A stretch of 58,590 nt of DNA from Pseudorhodobacter sp. E13. GTDB taxonomy: Bacteria > Pseudomonadota > Alphaproteobacteria > Rhodobacterales > Rhodobacteraceae. The stretch is from assembly GCF_003991405.1 (NCBI RefSeq), contig NZ_RPEN01000145.1:1-58590 (forward strand). Reading direction: 5' to 3'. The notes beneath the pieces are model-generated. The model was not told the DNA's origin. It did not search any database and saw only the letters and a program-made list of their open reading frames with translations. Both the position numbers and the translations under genes were made by a program. This document shows, piece after piece, positions 49,933-58,579 of the stretch (the stretch's first letter is position 1; the number at the start of each line of letters is the position of its first letter).

Positions 49933-51534
49933 GTGCGCCTTGTTCTGATCAACCCACCGCATCGCTCTATCGGCAGCCGTGTGCCGGGGGAGTTGCTGCC
50001 CCCGCTTGGGCTGCTGGCCATCGGCGGCCCCTTGATCGACGCAGGCCATGCGGTGCGGCTGATCAATGCCGATATGGCGCCGACGCCCCTGCCCGAGATC
50101 GTGGCGGCGCTTGGCCACGGCAGTGGCGCGCCGGATGCGGTGCTGATCGGGCATTCCGGGTCTACCTCGGCGCATCCGGTCGTGTTGAACCTGACCGCGC
50201 AGATCCGCGCGGCCTATCCTTCGGTAACGATCATCTATGGCGGGGTTTTTCCCAGCTATCACTGGCAGGATGTGCTGCGCGAGGCCCCGCAGATCGACTA
50301 TATCGTGCGCGGCGAAGGCGAGGTGACAGCCCCGGCCCTGATCGCGGCACTTGAAGCAGGCGATGTGGCGCAGGTGGCAGGGATTGCCTTCCGCCGCGAC
50401 GGTGTGGCCGTTGCGACGCGGCCTGCCACCATGCTTGCCGATCTGGACTCCGTGCGGATCGGGTGGGAGCTGATCGACCATGCCGATTACAGCTATTGGG
50501 GTGGCAAGCGCGCCGTCATCATGCAGTTTTCGCGCGGCTGCCCGCATCTGTGCACCTATTGCGGCCAGCGCGGATTCTGGAGCAAGTGGCGCCACCGCGA
50601 CCCGGTAAAATTCGCCGCCGAAATCGCGCGGCTGGTGCGCGAGGACGGGGTGGAGCTGATCAACCTTGCCGATGAAAACCCCACCTCCTCCCGGCGCGCG
50701 TGGAAAGCGTTTCTGGAGGCGATGGTGGCCGAAGGGGTGCAGGTTCAGATTATCGGGTCCACCCGCGCCGATGACATCGTGCGCGATGCCGATCTGTTGC
50801 CGCTGTATAAAAAAGCCGGTTGCTTGCGGTTCCTGCTGGGGTTGGAAGGCACGGATGAGGCCACGCTGACCACGGTGAAAAAGGGCGGCACGCGGGCAAA
50901 GGATGCCCAGGCCATCCAGTTATTGCGCGCGCATGGCATGATCGGGCTGTGCACCTTTGCCGTCGGGTTTGAGGAGGAAACCGACCGCGATTACTGGCGC
51001 CTCTTGCGGCATTTGCTGCGCTATGATCCCGATCAGGTGATGTCGGTCTATGCCACCCCGCACCGTTGGACGCCGTTTCATGGCCAATCCGCGCATCGCC
51101 GCGTGGTGCAAACCGATTTGCGGCTGTGGGACTATAAACATCAAGTGCTGGAAACCCCGCGCGTGCCGGCGTGGCGGGTGTTTCTTTGGGTCAAGCTGAT
51201 CGAGGCGGTGTTGCAACTGCGCCCCCGCGCGCTCTGGCGGATATGGCGACAGCCTGACGCGGAACTGCGCCACGCCCAGCGCTGGTATACGGCGATGGGG
51301 CGCGGGGTGTGGTTGCGCGAATGGCGGGATTTTGTGCTGTTCCGCGCCCGCGCCGGTATCACCGTGGCAGAGTTCTGGGGGGCGGAGCAACTGCCCGAAA
51401 ACGCGCTGGACCGTGTTTCGCGCCCGCCACGCAAAGAGGCCCGTAAAGAGGATTGTGGCAAGGCTGGGGGGCTTCACGCCCCCCAGACCCCCCGTGGGAT
51501 ATTTGTGCCGAAAAGAAAGCCGGAGGAGGTATAG
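49933..51534 (+). CDS. B12-binding radical SAM protein (BchE-like family)
   Basis: This 533-residue protein has an N-terminal B12-binding-like domain (PPLGLLAIGGPLIDAGHAVR, VTIIYGGVFPSYHW, DYIVRGEGE) and a radical SAM domain with CPHLCTYCGQRGFW, the CxxxCxxC cluster motif, at about residues 200-215. The C-terminal half resembles the anaerobic Mg-protoporphyrin monomethyl ester cyclase family, but no other bacteriochlorophyll gene is nearby, so substrate is open. The last ~23 codons are derived from a dispersed repeat. Confidence 0.82.
   Translation: MRLVLINPPHRSIGSRVPGELLPPLGLLAIGGPLIDAGHAVRLINADMAPTPLPEIVAALGHGSGAPDAVLIGHSGSTSAHPVVLNLTAQIRAAYPSVTIIYGGVFPSYHWQDVLREAPQIDYIVRGEGEVTAPALIAALEAGDVAQVAGIAFRRDGVAVATRPATMLADLDSVRIGWELIDHADYSYWGGKRAVIMQFSRGCPHLCTYCGQRGFWSKWRHRDPVKFAAEIARLVREDGVELINLADENPTSSRRAWKAFLEAMVAEGVQVQIIGSTRADDIVRDADLLPLYKKAGCLRFLLGLEGTDEATLTTVKKGGTRAKDAQAIQLLRAHGMIGLCTFAVGFEEETDRDYWRLLRHLLRYDPDQVMSVYATPHRWTPFHGQSAHRRVVQTDLRLWDYKHQVLETPRVPAWRVFLWVKLIEAVLQLRPRALWRIWRQPDAELRHAQRWYTAMGRGVWLREWRDFVLFRARAGITVAEFWGAEQLPENALDRVSRPPRKEARKEDCGKAGGLHAPQTPRGIFVPKRKPEEV
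51465..51519 (+). repeat. Dispersed GGTATTTGGNCCAAGATGAA repeat, diverged full copy inside a CDS end
   Basis: GGGGGGCTTCACGCCCCCCAGA, CCCCCC and GATATTTGTGCCGAAAAGAA line up with the copy at 30114-30164. Here the repeat is translated as the last part of the radical SAM protein, ending at the stop at 51532-51534. Confidence 0.7.
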
Positions 51535-51540
51535 CCGCCG

Positions 51541-52647
51541 CTAGCCGTCCAAGGCGGCCTTGATCGCGGCCCAAAGCGGTTCCACTGGTTCAACGCCCAC
51601 TGACAGGCGGATGAAGCCGGGGGCCACCGGATCGCCCCAGCGCGCGCGGCGTTCGCCGGCGCTATGGGTGCCGCCGAAGCTGGTGGTCTGGGTGATATAG
51701 GGACAGGCGGAGAGGAACGCCTCGGCCTGTTCGGCGCTGGCGAGTTCGAACCCGATCAGAAAGCCGAAACCTGCCATTTGTCGTTTGGCAATTGCATGCG
51801 AGGGATCGCCCGGCAGGCCCGGATAGCGCAGGTTTTGAACCGTCGGATGGTCGGCCAGCCGTTCCGCGATGATCTGGGCGCTGGCGCACATGCGTTCCAG
51901 CCGCACCTCCAGCGTTTCAATGCCGCGATGCAGGAGCCATGCCTCGAACGCGCCGGGGGTGGCGCCTGACAATTTACGCCAGTTGCGCACCCGCGCGGCA
52001 AGGTCGACATCGCGGGTCGCGACATGGCCGAACAGGATATCGGAATGCCCCCCCGGTGCTTTGGTATCGGCGGCCACCACCATATCCGCGCCCAAATCCA
52101 AGGGGCGCTGCAACAGCGGTGTCATGGTGGTGTTATCGACAATCAGCAGACCGCCCGCCGTGCGCACCCGCTGCGCGATCAGTGAAATATCGCAGCAATC
52201 AAGGCCCGGGTTCGACGGGGTTTCAATAAAGACCACAGCCCCGCCCGACACATCGGCCACTTCAATTCCGGCGGTGGGCACTTCGATCACCTCGACGCCG
52301 TATGCGGCCAGAAATTCCGCCGAAAGGACACGGGTGACGTAATAGCCATCGGCCGGGATGATCAGCTTTTTGCGATCTGTCAGCGTGGCGAAAAGGGCTG
52401 CCGAAATCGCCGCCATGCCAGAGGGGAAGGCCACACAGGGCGCATCCTCCAGAATACCCAACTGCGCCTCAACCGCGTCCCATGTGGGCATCGACATGCG
52501 GCCATAGACATGGCTCGCCCCTTCCACCTCGGGCAGGTGGTATGTGGTGGCCGAAACGATGGGCGGGGCGACGGGTGCGCCTTTTTCCAACGCGCCTGCG
52601 CGGTGATGCAGCAGTTTGGCGAAACGCTCTTTGCCCTGCGCGTCCAT
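51541..52647 (-). CDS. Cys/Met metabolism PLP enzyme (cystathionine gamma-synthase/lyase type)
   Basis: This 368-residue protein has PPIVSATTYHLPEVEGASHV, AFPSGMAAISAALFATLTDR, VVFIETPSNPGLDCCDISLI, LLIVDNTTMTPLLQRPLDLG and ADTKAPGGHSDILFG with the PLP lysine. This is the transsulfuration family, close to cystathionine beta-lyases by the absence of family-specific C-gamma-synthase features. The exact reaction is not fixed by sequence. Confidence 0.85.
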   Translation of the reverse strand: MDAQGKERFAKLLHHRAGALEKGAPVAPPIVSATTYHLPEVEGASHVYGRMSMPTWDAVEAQLGILEDAPCVAFPSGMAAISAALFATLTDRKKLIIPADGYYVTRVLSAEFLAAYGVEVIEVPTAGIEVADVSGGAVVFIETPSNPGLDCCDISLIAQRVRTAGGLLIVDNTTMTPLLQRPLDLGADMVVAADTKAPGGHSDILFGHVATRDVDLAARVRNWRKLSGATPGAFEAWLLHRGIETLEVRLERMCASAQIIAERLADHPTVQNLRYPGLPGDPSHAIAKRQMAGFGFLIGFELASAEQAEAFLSACPYITQTTSFGGTHSAGERRARWGDPVAPGFIRLSVGVEPVEPLWAAIKAALDG

Positions 52648-52650
52648 GGC

Positions 52651-53994
52651 TTACCCCCGCACCAACATGGCACCAAGGCCCGTCATCAAGCCTTCGAACA
52701 GCGGGAAGGAGGTGGCAATCGGGCTGGCATCATCTACCGTGATCGGCTTTTGGCTCGCCATGCCCGCGACAAGAAAGGACATGGCGATGCGGTGGTCGAT
52801 ATGGGTGGCGCAAGTTGCGCCACCGGGCATATTGCCGGGGCCCATACCATGCACGATCAGCGTGTCTTCATCCTCTTCCACGGTCACGCCGCAGGCCTCC
52901 AGCCCGCGCGCCATGGCGTCGATCCGGTCGGATTCCTTGACCCGCAATTCCTTGACCCCGCGCATCACGGTCTTGCCCGTGGCATTGGCCGCTACCACCG
53001 ACAGGATCGGGTATTCGTCAATCATCGACGGCGCGCGCTCGGGCGGCACCTCGATGCCTTTGAGCGTGGAATAGCGCACCCGCAGATCGGCCACTGGCTC
53101 TCCGCCTTCCTCGCGCGGGTTTTCAAAGGTGATATCTGCGCCCATCTCGACCAAAGTGGTGTAAATGCCGTTGCGCGTCAGGTTCTGGCTGACGCCGGGC
53201 ACGAAAATATCCGACCCTTCGACGATCAGCGCCGCACAAACCGGAAAGGCGGCCGAGGATGGATCGCGCGGCACGGCAACCACCTGCGGGCGCAGCTCTG
53301 GCTGGCCGGTCAGGGTGATCACATTGCCCTCTGCCGTTTTCTCCACCTGCACTTGCGCGCCAAACCCTGCCAGCATGCGCTCGGTATGGTCGCGCGTGGC
53401 TTCGGGTTCGACCACCACGGTTTGCCCCGGCACATTCAACCCTGCCAAAAGCACCGCCGATTTCACCTGCGCCGAGGCGACGGGCAGCGTATAGCGCACC
53501 GGAACGGGGTGCGCCGCGCCCACCACCGTCATCGGCAAGCGTCCGCCTTTGCGGCCATAGGCCTGCGCCCCGAACAGCGCGAGCGGGTCCGTCACCCGCC
53601 CCATCGGGCGCTTGCGCAAGGATGCATCGCCGGTGAAGGTCGCGCTCATGGCGGTGGTGGCCATGCAGCCCATGATCAGGCGCACACCAGTGCCGGAATT
53701 GCCGCAATCAATCACCGCCTCAGGCTCTCGGAAGCCGCCGACGCCGACGCCATGCACCGACCAGTTGCCGCGGCCATGCTGCACCACATCGGCCCCAAAG
53801 GCGCGCATGGCGCTGGCTGTATCCAGCACATCCTGCCCTTCCAAAAGCCCGGTGATCTTGGTTTCCCCCACCGCCATCGCCCCGAAAATCAGCGCCCGGT
53901 GGCTGATGGATTTATCGCCCGGCACATCGGCCCGGCCACGCAAAGGGCCGGATTTCGTGGCGGTCATCACTTGGGCTTCACCATGGCCTGACAT
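52651..53994 (-). CDS. aroA: 3-phosphoshikimate 1-carboxyvinyltransferase (EPSP synthase, class II type)
   Basis: The ATG at 53994 follows AGGAGAAG and gives 447 residues. Motifs: [71 protein letters not shown] and [20 protein letters not shown]. The overall sequence follows the Agrobacterium CP4-like class II group. In the N-S-G-T loop the residue equivalent to the CP4 Ala100 position is Gly, as in glyphosate-sensitive enzymes. It makes EPSP for aromatic amino acids. Confidence 0.95.
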   Translation of the reverse strand: MSGHGEAQVMTATKSGPLRGRADVPGDKSISHRALIFGAMAVGETKITGLLEGQDVLDTASAMRAFGADVVQHGRGNWSVHGVGVGGFREPEAVIDCGNSGTGVRLIMGCMATTAMSATFTGDASLRKRPMGRVTDPLALFGAQAYGRKGGRLPMTVVGAAHPVPVRYTLPVASAQVKSAVLLAGLNVPGQTVVVEPEATRDHTERMLAGFGAQVQVEKTAEGNVITLTGQPELRPQVVAVPRDPSSAAFPVCAALIVEGSDIFVPGVSQNLTRNGIYTTLVEMGADITFENPREEGGEPVADLRVRYSTLKGIEVPPERAPSMIDEYPILSVVAANATGKTVMRGVKELRVKESDRIDAMARGLEACGVTVEEDEDTLIVHGMGPGNMPGGATCATHIDHRIAMSFLVAGMASQKPITVDDASPIATSFPLFEGLMTGLGAMLVRG

Positions 53995-54091
53995 CGTCTT
54001 CTCCTGCAAAGGGTCGCGGGTTTGATAGCGCAAGCTTTCGGGGGCGTCCATGGGGCCTTGCATCCGCAAGGCGGCGGGCTATCGTCTGGCT

Positions 54092-55069
54092 ATGGCACGA
54101 ACCCCCTATTACCACGGCCCGATCAGCGACCATTTTGATGGGCAACGGTTTTTCAACCCCAAGGGGGCCGCCCCGCGCGGGTTTTCGGACCTGCTGAAAT
54201 GGCAGCTCAACGGGCAACGCGCCCGCTGGCCGCAATCGGTGCCCGTGACAGCCGGCAAACCCGCCGCCCGCGTCGCGGACATGACGATCACCATGGTCGG
54301 CCACGCCACCTTGCTGATCCAGACTGCCGGAATGAACCTGCTGACCGATCCGGTCTGGTCACAGCGCGCCAGCCCGCTGGCCTTCCTTGGCCCCAAGCGG
54401 GTCGCACCCCCCGGCATCGCCTTCGACGATCTGCCAAAGATCGACGCGGTGCTGCTCAGCCATAACCATTACGACCACCTCGACCTTGCCACGCTGGCCC
54501 GCCTGCACCAAAGCCACGCACCCCATATCATCACCCCCTTGGGCAATGACCGCGTGATCCATGCCGCGCTGCCACAGGCCAAGGTAACCACCCGCGACTG
54601 GGGGCAAAGCCTGGCGCTTGGCCCGCTGACCGTGCATTTCGAACCCTGCCACCACTGGTCTGCCCGTGGCGCGCGCGATCGGTCAATGGCGCTTTGGGCG
54701 GCCTTCGTGGTCGCGGGGCCGCGCGGCAAGATCCTGCATATCGGCGACACCGGCTTTGACAGTGGCCGCCCCTACCGCGACCTGCCCGCCAAACATGGCC
54801 GCATCCGCGCAGCCATCCTGCCCATCGGCGCCTATGAACCCCGCTGGTTCATGCGCGACCAACACCAAAACCCCGAGGAGGCCGCGCGCGGCTTCCTTCT
54901 GTCGGGTGCAGATTATGCCATCGGCCACCATTGGGGCACCTTCCAGTTGACGGATGAGGCGCGCGACGCACCGCTGGCGGCACTCGCAACCGCGCTCAAA
55001 TCCCACCAGATTCCCGAAACCCGCTTCCGCGCCCTGCCTCCGGGCGAAGCATGGGCCATCCCGGACTGA
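54092..55069 (+). CDS. Metallo-beta-lactamase-fold hydrolase (NAPE-PLD/UlaG-like)
   Basis: The ATG at 54092 gives 325 residues. The HNHYDHLD metal motif (about residues 128-135), MTITMVGHATLLIQTAGMNL at the N-terminus, FEPCHHWSARG and GHHWGTFQLTDE match the NAPE-PLD-like MBL group. In bacteria, these hydrolyse phosphodiester-type lipids or unknown esters. Confidence 0.88.
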   Translation: MARTPYYHGPISDHFDGQRFFNPKGAAPRGFSDLLKWQLNGQRARWPQSVPVTAGKPAARVADMTITMVGHATLLIQTAGMNLLTDPVWSQRASPLAFLGPKRVAPPGIAFDDLPKIDAVLLSHNHYDHLDLATLARLHQSHAPHIITPLGNDRVIHAALPQAKVTTRDWGQSLALGPLTVHFEPCHHWSARGARDRSMALWAAFVVAGPRGKILHIGDTGFDSGRPYRDLPAKHGRIRAAILPIGAYEPRWFMRDQHQNPEEAARGFLLSGADYAIGHHWGTFQLTDEARDAPLAALATALKSHQIPETRFRALPPGEAWAIPD

Positions 55070-55076
55070 CCGCTGA

Positions 55077-55097
55077 TTTCATCTTGGCAAAAATACC
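55077..55097 (-). repeat. Dispersed GGTATTTGGNCCAAGATGAA repeat, inverted core copy
   Basis: TTTCATCTTGGCAAAAATACC is the complement of GGTATTTTTGCCAAGATGAAA, the same core as at 30145-30164 and 42961-42980. It is downstream of the MBL hydrolase. Confidence 0.75.
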
Positions 55098-55121
55098 TGC
55101 CACCATCGGCCACAAACGCTG

Positions 55122-55658
55122 TCAGGGAAGGATATGCACCTCCGTGCCAATCGGCACATGATTCCAGATCTCGCGCATCTCGGCATCGGTCAGCGCCATG
55201 CACCCCGCTGTCCAATCACCGGGGATCACGGCCCCATCGGGCAAGGCATTGGGCTGACCGTGGAAAAAGATATCGCCGCCGGGGTCATAGCCTGCTTTGG
55301 CCGCACGGGCGATATCTTCGGGGCGGGGGTAATTGATGCCCAGCGACAGATGATAGGCGCTGCCCGCATTGCGACGATCAATCTTGAACAGCCCTTCGGG
55401 CGTGCGCCCATCGCCTTGCCGCTCTTTGTCGCCCAAAGGCGCAAAGCCAAGGGCAATCCGATACTCCCGCACCAGCGCGCCGTCTTGAAACAACATCATC
55501 CGCCGCGCGGCTTTCTGCACCACGATCCGCTCTACCGCGCCCACAAGCGGCGGCAAGTCTGGCACGGGTGGCGGCGGGCGCATCACGATCAGCACAGCCA
55601 CAGCCGCGATGACCACGGCCAACACCAGAGCTGAAAACAGGCCCGCCAACCGCCTCAT
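55122..55658 (-). CDS. L,D-transpeptidase (YkuD) family exported protein
   Basis: The ATG at 55658 gives 178 residues with a hydrophobic anchor/signal (LAGLFSALVLAVVIAAVAVL). The YkuD core has LGFAPLGDKERQGDGRTPEG, YHLSLGINYPRPEDIARA, FHGQPNALPDGA and the catalytic cysteine in DWTAGCMALTDAEM. The GCMALT form resembles YafK/DpaA-type and not the classical SHGCVR. It acts on peptidoglycan cross-links or protein-peptidoglycan links. It overlaps the PatB gene by 4 bp. Confidence 0.85.
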   Translation of the reverse strand: MRRLAGLFSALVLAVVIAAVAVLIVMRPPPPVPDLPPLVGAVERIVVQKAARRMMLFQDGALVREYRIALGFAPLGDKERQGDGRTPEGLFKIDRRNAGSAYHLSLGINYPRPEDIARAAKAGYDPGGDIFFHGQPNALPDGAVIPGDWTAGCMALTDAEMREIWNHVPIGTEVHILP

Positions 55659-56839
55659 TGCAAATCGGAAAACGCCGCTTTCAGCCGTGCCACAGCCTCG
55701 ACCACCCGCGCGCGCGGGGTGGCGATATTGAAGCGCAACCAATGCTCGCCACCTTTGCCAAAGGTCGGCCCATGGTTCGCCGCAATCTTCGCACCTTTCT
55801 GCACCCGTTCGGTAAATTCTGCCCGGTCCATCCCGGTGCCGGAAAAATCAACCCATGCCAGATAGGTCGCTTCCAGCGGCATCGACCGCAAACCGGGAAC
55901 AGCGTTCACCCCTTCGTCAAAAATGCGCTTGTTTTCGGCCAGATAGGCCATCAGCGCTTCCAGCCATTCGGCCCCCTCGGGGCTATAGGCCGCCGTTGCC
56001 ATGAACAGCCCGAAAGAGTTGGGCGAGATGCCAAGCCCCCCCATCACCGCCGCAAATTTCGCGCGCAAGCCTGCGTCGGGGATGATGACATTGCCGATAT
56101 GGCTGCCTGCGATGTTGAAGGTCTTGGTCGTCGCCGTCATCATCACCAGACGATCCGCAATCTCAGGCGCAGCCAAGGGCATCACGGTATGTTTCTGGCC
56201 GGGATACACAAGGTCATGGTGGATTTCGTCCGATACCACGACCAGATCATGGCGCTTGGCAAACTCTGCCACACCGCGCAATTCCTCCACGCTCCACACC
56301 TGCCCGCCGGGGTTATGCGGCGAACACAGGATCAGCATCCGCTCTGCCCCGGTCATCTGGGCGTCCCAAGCGTCAAAATCCATGACGTGCCGACCATCCA
56401 CCACCGGCAACTGGCACTCTACCACCTTGCGCCCCGCCGCCGCGATAACCCGCGCGAAAGCATGGTAAACCGGCGTCATCAACACCACGCCATCACCCGG
56501 CGCGGTAAAGGCCTGCACACACAGGCCCGTGCCATTCACCAAGCCATGCGTGGTAAAGATTGCACCCGCATCGACATCCCAACCATGCCGGGTTTTCATC
56601 CACCACTGGATCGCGGCCAGATAGGCACTGTCATCGCCGAAATAACCATAGACCCCATGCGCGGCCATCCCCTCCAATGCCTTTTGCACACAGGCTGGCG
56701 GGCGGAAATCCATATCGGCCACCCACATCGAAATGCCATCCTCGGGCGACACACCATATAGCTTTTCCATCGCATCCCATTTCACCGAATGCGTGCCGAC
56801 GCGGTTGATCTCTTCGTCAAAATTCACCGAGAAAGTCAT
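55655..56839 (-). CDS. PatB/MalY-type PLP-dependent aminotransferase/C-S lyase
   Basis: This 394-residue protein has HSVKWDAMEKLYGVSPEDGI, SMWVADMDFRPPACVQKALE, ILCSPHNPGGQVWSVEELRG, VVSDEIHHDLVYPGQKHTVM and TATTKTFNIAGSHIGN (PLP Lys) as in MalY/PatB cystathionine beta-lyases. It has fold-type I aminotransferase form but normally catalyses beta-elimination. Upstream 197 bp are non-coding. Confidence 0.9.
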   Translation of the reverse strand: MTFSVNFDEEINRVGTHSVKWDAMEKLYGVSPEDGISMWVADMDFRPPACVQKALEGMAAHGVYGYFGDDSAYLAAIQWWMKTRHGWDVDAGAIFTTHGLVNGTGLCVQAFTAPGDGVVLMTPVYHAFARVIAAAGRKVVECQLPVVDGRHVMDFDAWDAQMTGAERMLILCSPHNPGGQVWSVEELRGVAEFAKRHDLVVVSDEIHHDLVYPGQKHTVMPLAAPEIADRLVMMTATTKTFNIAGSHIGNVIIPDAGLRAKFAAVMGGLGISPNSFGLFMATAAYSPEGAEWLEALMAYLAENKRIFDEGVNAVPGLRSMPLEATYLAWVDFSGTGMDRAEFTERVQKGAKIAANHGPTFGKGGEHWLRFNIATPRARVVEAVARLKAAFSDLQ

Positions 56840-57036
56840 GGGCCATCCTTGCGCTGTTTTACCCTACCCTAACCAAGCAACCCGCGCCCTTCCAGACCGG
56901 GAATGTGCCCCATACAATCGCACTACAATCACTCCGGCCTGAATTTGCACCCAAAACGCGCCCGCGATCAGAAATCCGGCACCGTCGCCCTTGCTCAGGA
57001 TTGCACCATTCCCCTGCATCGCTTACATCAACGCCC

Positions 57037-57558
57037 ATGATACGCCCGATCCTGATCCATCCCGACCCTCGCCTCAAAAAGACCTGCTCTCCCGTAGAAC
57101 AGGTCTCGACCGAGATTGGCCAACTGGCCGAAGACATGCTGGCCACCATGTATGATGCCCCCGGCATCGGGCTGGCCGCACCGCAGGTCGGCGTGATGAG
57201 CCGCCTTCTGGTGATGGATTGCGTGAAAGACCCGGCAAAGGCCCCGCGCCCGCTGGTGCTTATCAACCCCAGCATCACATGGTCCTCCGAAGATGTCTCG
57301 ATCTATGACGAAGGCTGCCTGTCTATCCCCGACCAATATGCCGAAGTGACCCGCCCCGCCAAAGTGCGGGTGGAATGGATGGGGCTGGATGGCAAAACCA
57401 CCGAAGAAGAATTCGAAGGCCTCTGGGCCACCTGCGTGCAGCATGAAATCGACCATCTGAACGGCAAGCTGTTCATTGATTACCTTGGCCCGCTGAAACG
57501 CCAGATGATCACCCGCAAGATGGAAAAGCTGAAACGCGAACTGGCGCGGCGCGGCTGA
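57037..57558 (+). CDS. def: Peptide deformylase (first of three)
   Basis: The ATG at 57037 gives 173 residues. All three catalytic motifs are intact: GIGLAAPQVG (43-52), EGCLSIP (92-98, metal ligand Cys94), QHEIDHLNG (135-143, His136-Glu137-His140). Removes formyl from nascent proteins. The next gene begins on the last base of its stop codon. Confidence 0.96.
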   Translation: MIRPILIHPDPRLKKTCSPVEQVSTEIGQLAEDMLATMYDAPGIGLAAPQVGVMSRLLVMDCVKDPAKAPRPLVLINPSITWSSEDVSIYDEGCLSIPDQYAEVTRPAKVRVEWMGLDGKTTEEEFEGLWATCVQHEIDHLNGKLFIDYLGPLKRQMITRKMEKLKRELARRG

Positions 57559-58034
57559 TGGCGCGGCACCCGATCCTGCTGTTGCCCGATGCCCGTTTGC
57601 GGCAGCGCTGCGAACCTGTCACCCGCTTTGACGCGGATCTTGAACAACTGGCCGATGACATGCTGGAAACCATGTATGCCGCACCGGGCCGGGGGCTGGC
57701 TGGCCCGCAAATCGGGGTCATGCAACGTATCTTTGTCATGGATGTCGGCTGGAAAGAGGGGCGGCCCAGCCCGCTTGTCTGCATCAACCCCGTCATCCGC
57801 GACAGCATCGGCACCGCCGTCAACGCGGAAGGCTGCCTCTCCATCCCCGACCGCCCGGTGCGCATTGAACGCGCCGCCACCATCCGGCTGGCATGGCAAG
57901 ACCTTGCGGGCCGCGATTGCGAAGGCTTCTTCGAAGGCTTTGCCAGTGTCTGCGCCCAGCATGAACGCGACCATCTCGATGGTATCCTGTGCATTGATTA
58001 CCCCAACCTCCCCGAGCCGGAAAGCATCGTATGA
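57558..58034 (+). CDS. Peptide deformylase-like protein (second of three)
   Basis: This 158-residue protein has GRGLAGPQIG (44-53, Ala to Gly in motif 1), EGCLSIPD (91-98, Cys93) and QHERDHLDG (134-142, His135-Glu136-His139). Catalytic metal residues are present, so it may be active, but the C-terminal helix is shorter than in the first copy. Overlaps the next gene by 4 bp. Confidence 0.88.
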   Translation: MARHPILLLPDARLRQRCEPVTRFDADLEQLADDMLETMYAAPGRGLAGPQIGVMQRIFVMDVGWKEGRPSPLVCINPVIRDSIGTAVNAEGCLSIPDRPVRIERAATIRLAWQDLAGRDCEGFFEGFASVCAQHERDHLDGILCIDYPNLPEPESIV

Positions 58035-58525
58035 CCGCCCGCCGCTGCATCCCTTGGCCCGACAAGCGCCTGCAAACCCCCGCCGCCCCGGTCGAGGCGA
58101 TCACCGATGACATCCGCGCCATCTGGGCCGATATGGTCGACACGATGGAGGCGATGCCCGGCTATGGCCTTGCCGCCCCGCAAATCGGCGTGATGCTGCG
58201 GCTGGCCGTGGTTGATTGCTCTGCCGAACGGGGCAAAGCGGTGCTGATGGCCAACCCGCAAGTGCTCCACGCTTCGGCCCAGCCGCGCGACCATGATGAG
58301 GCCAGCCCCAACCTTCCCGGCGTTCACGCTAAGATCACTCGCCCCCGCGCGGTGACGGTGCGCTTTCTGAACGACAAGGGAGAGATGGAGGACCGCGATT
58401 TTGTGAACCTCTGGGCGACCTCGGTGCAGCATCAGATCGACCACCTGAACGGCAAGATGTATTTTGACCGGCTCAGCAAAATGAAACGCGACATGCTGCT
58501 GCGCAAGGCACGCAAGGCAAGCTAG
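58031..58525 (+). CDS. Peptide deformylase-like protein lacking catalytic residues (third of three)
   Basis: This 164-residue protein keeps GYGLAAPQIG (44-53), but motif 2 is EASPNLPG (90-97), with Ser instead of the metal-binding Cys, and motif 3 is QHQIDHLNG (133-141), with Gln instead of catalytic Glu. It is therefore probably a pseudoenzyme, perhaps regulatory or ribosome-binding. It is in a translationally coupled row with the two upstream copies. Confidence 0.85.
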   Translation: MTARRCIPWPDKRLQTPAAPVEAITDDIRAIWADMVDTMEAMPGYGLAAPQIGVMLRLAVVDCSAERGKAVLMANPQVLHASAQPRDHDEASPNLPGVHAKITRPRAVTVRFLNDKGEMEDRDFVNLWATSVQHQIDHLNGKMYFDRLSKMKRDMLLRKARKAS

Positions 58526-58526
58526 C

Positions 58527-58579
58527 GGTGGGTTGCCACCCACCCTACACCAAACCCGTAGGGTGGGTGTAAACCCACC
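58527..58579. repeat. Tandem inverted pair of the dispersed 22-bp repeat
   Basis: 58527-58548 is the exact inverse of the repeat at 28363-28384. 58558-58579 is a direct copy with two changes (GGCAA to TGTAA at its centre). They are 9 bases apart and can pair with each other. After them comes a C run at the window end. Confidence 0.85.
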
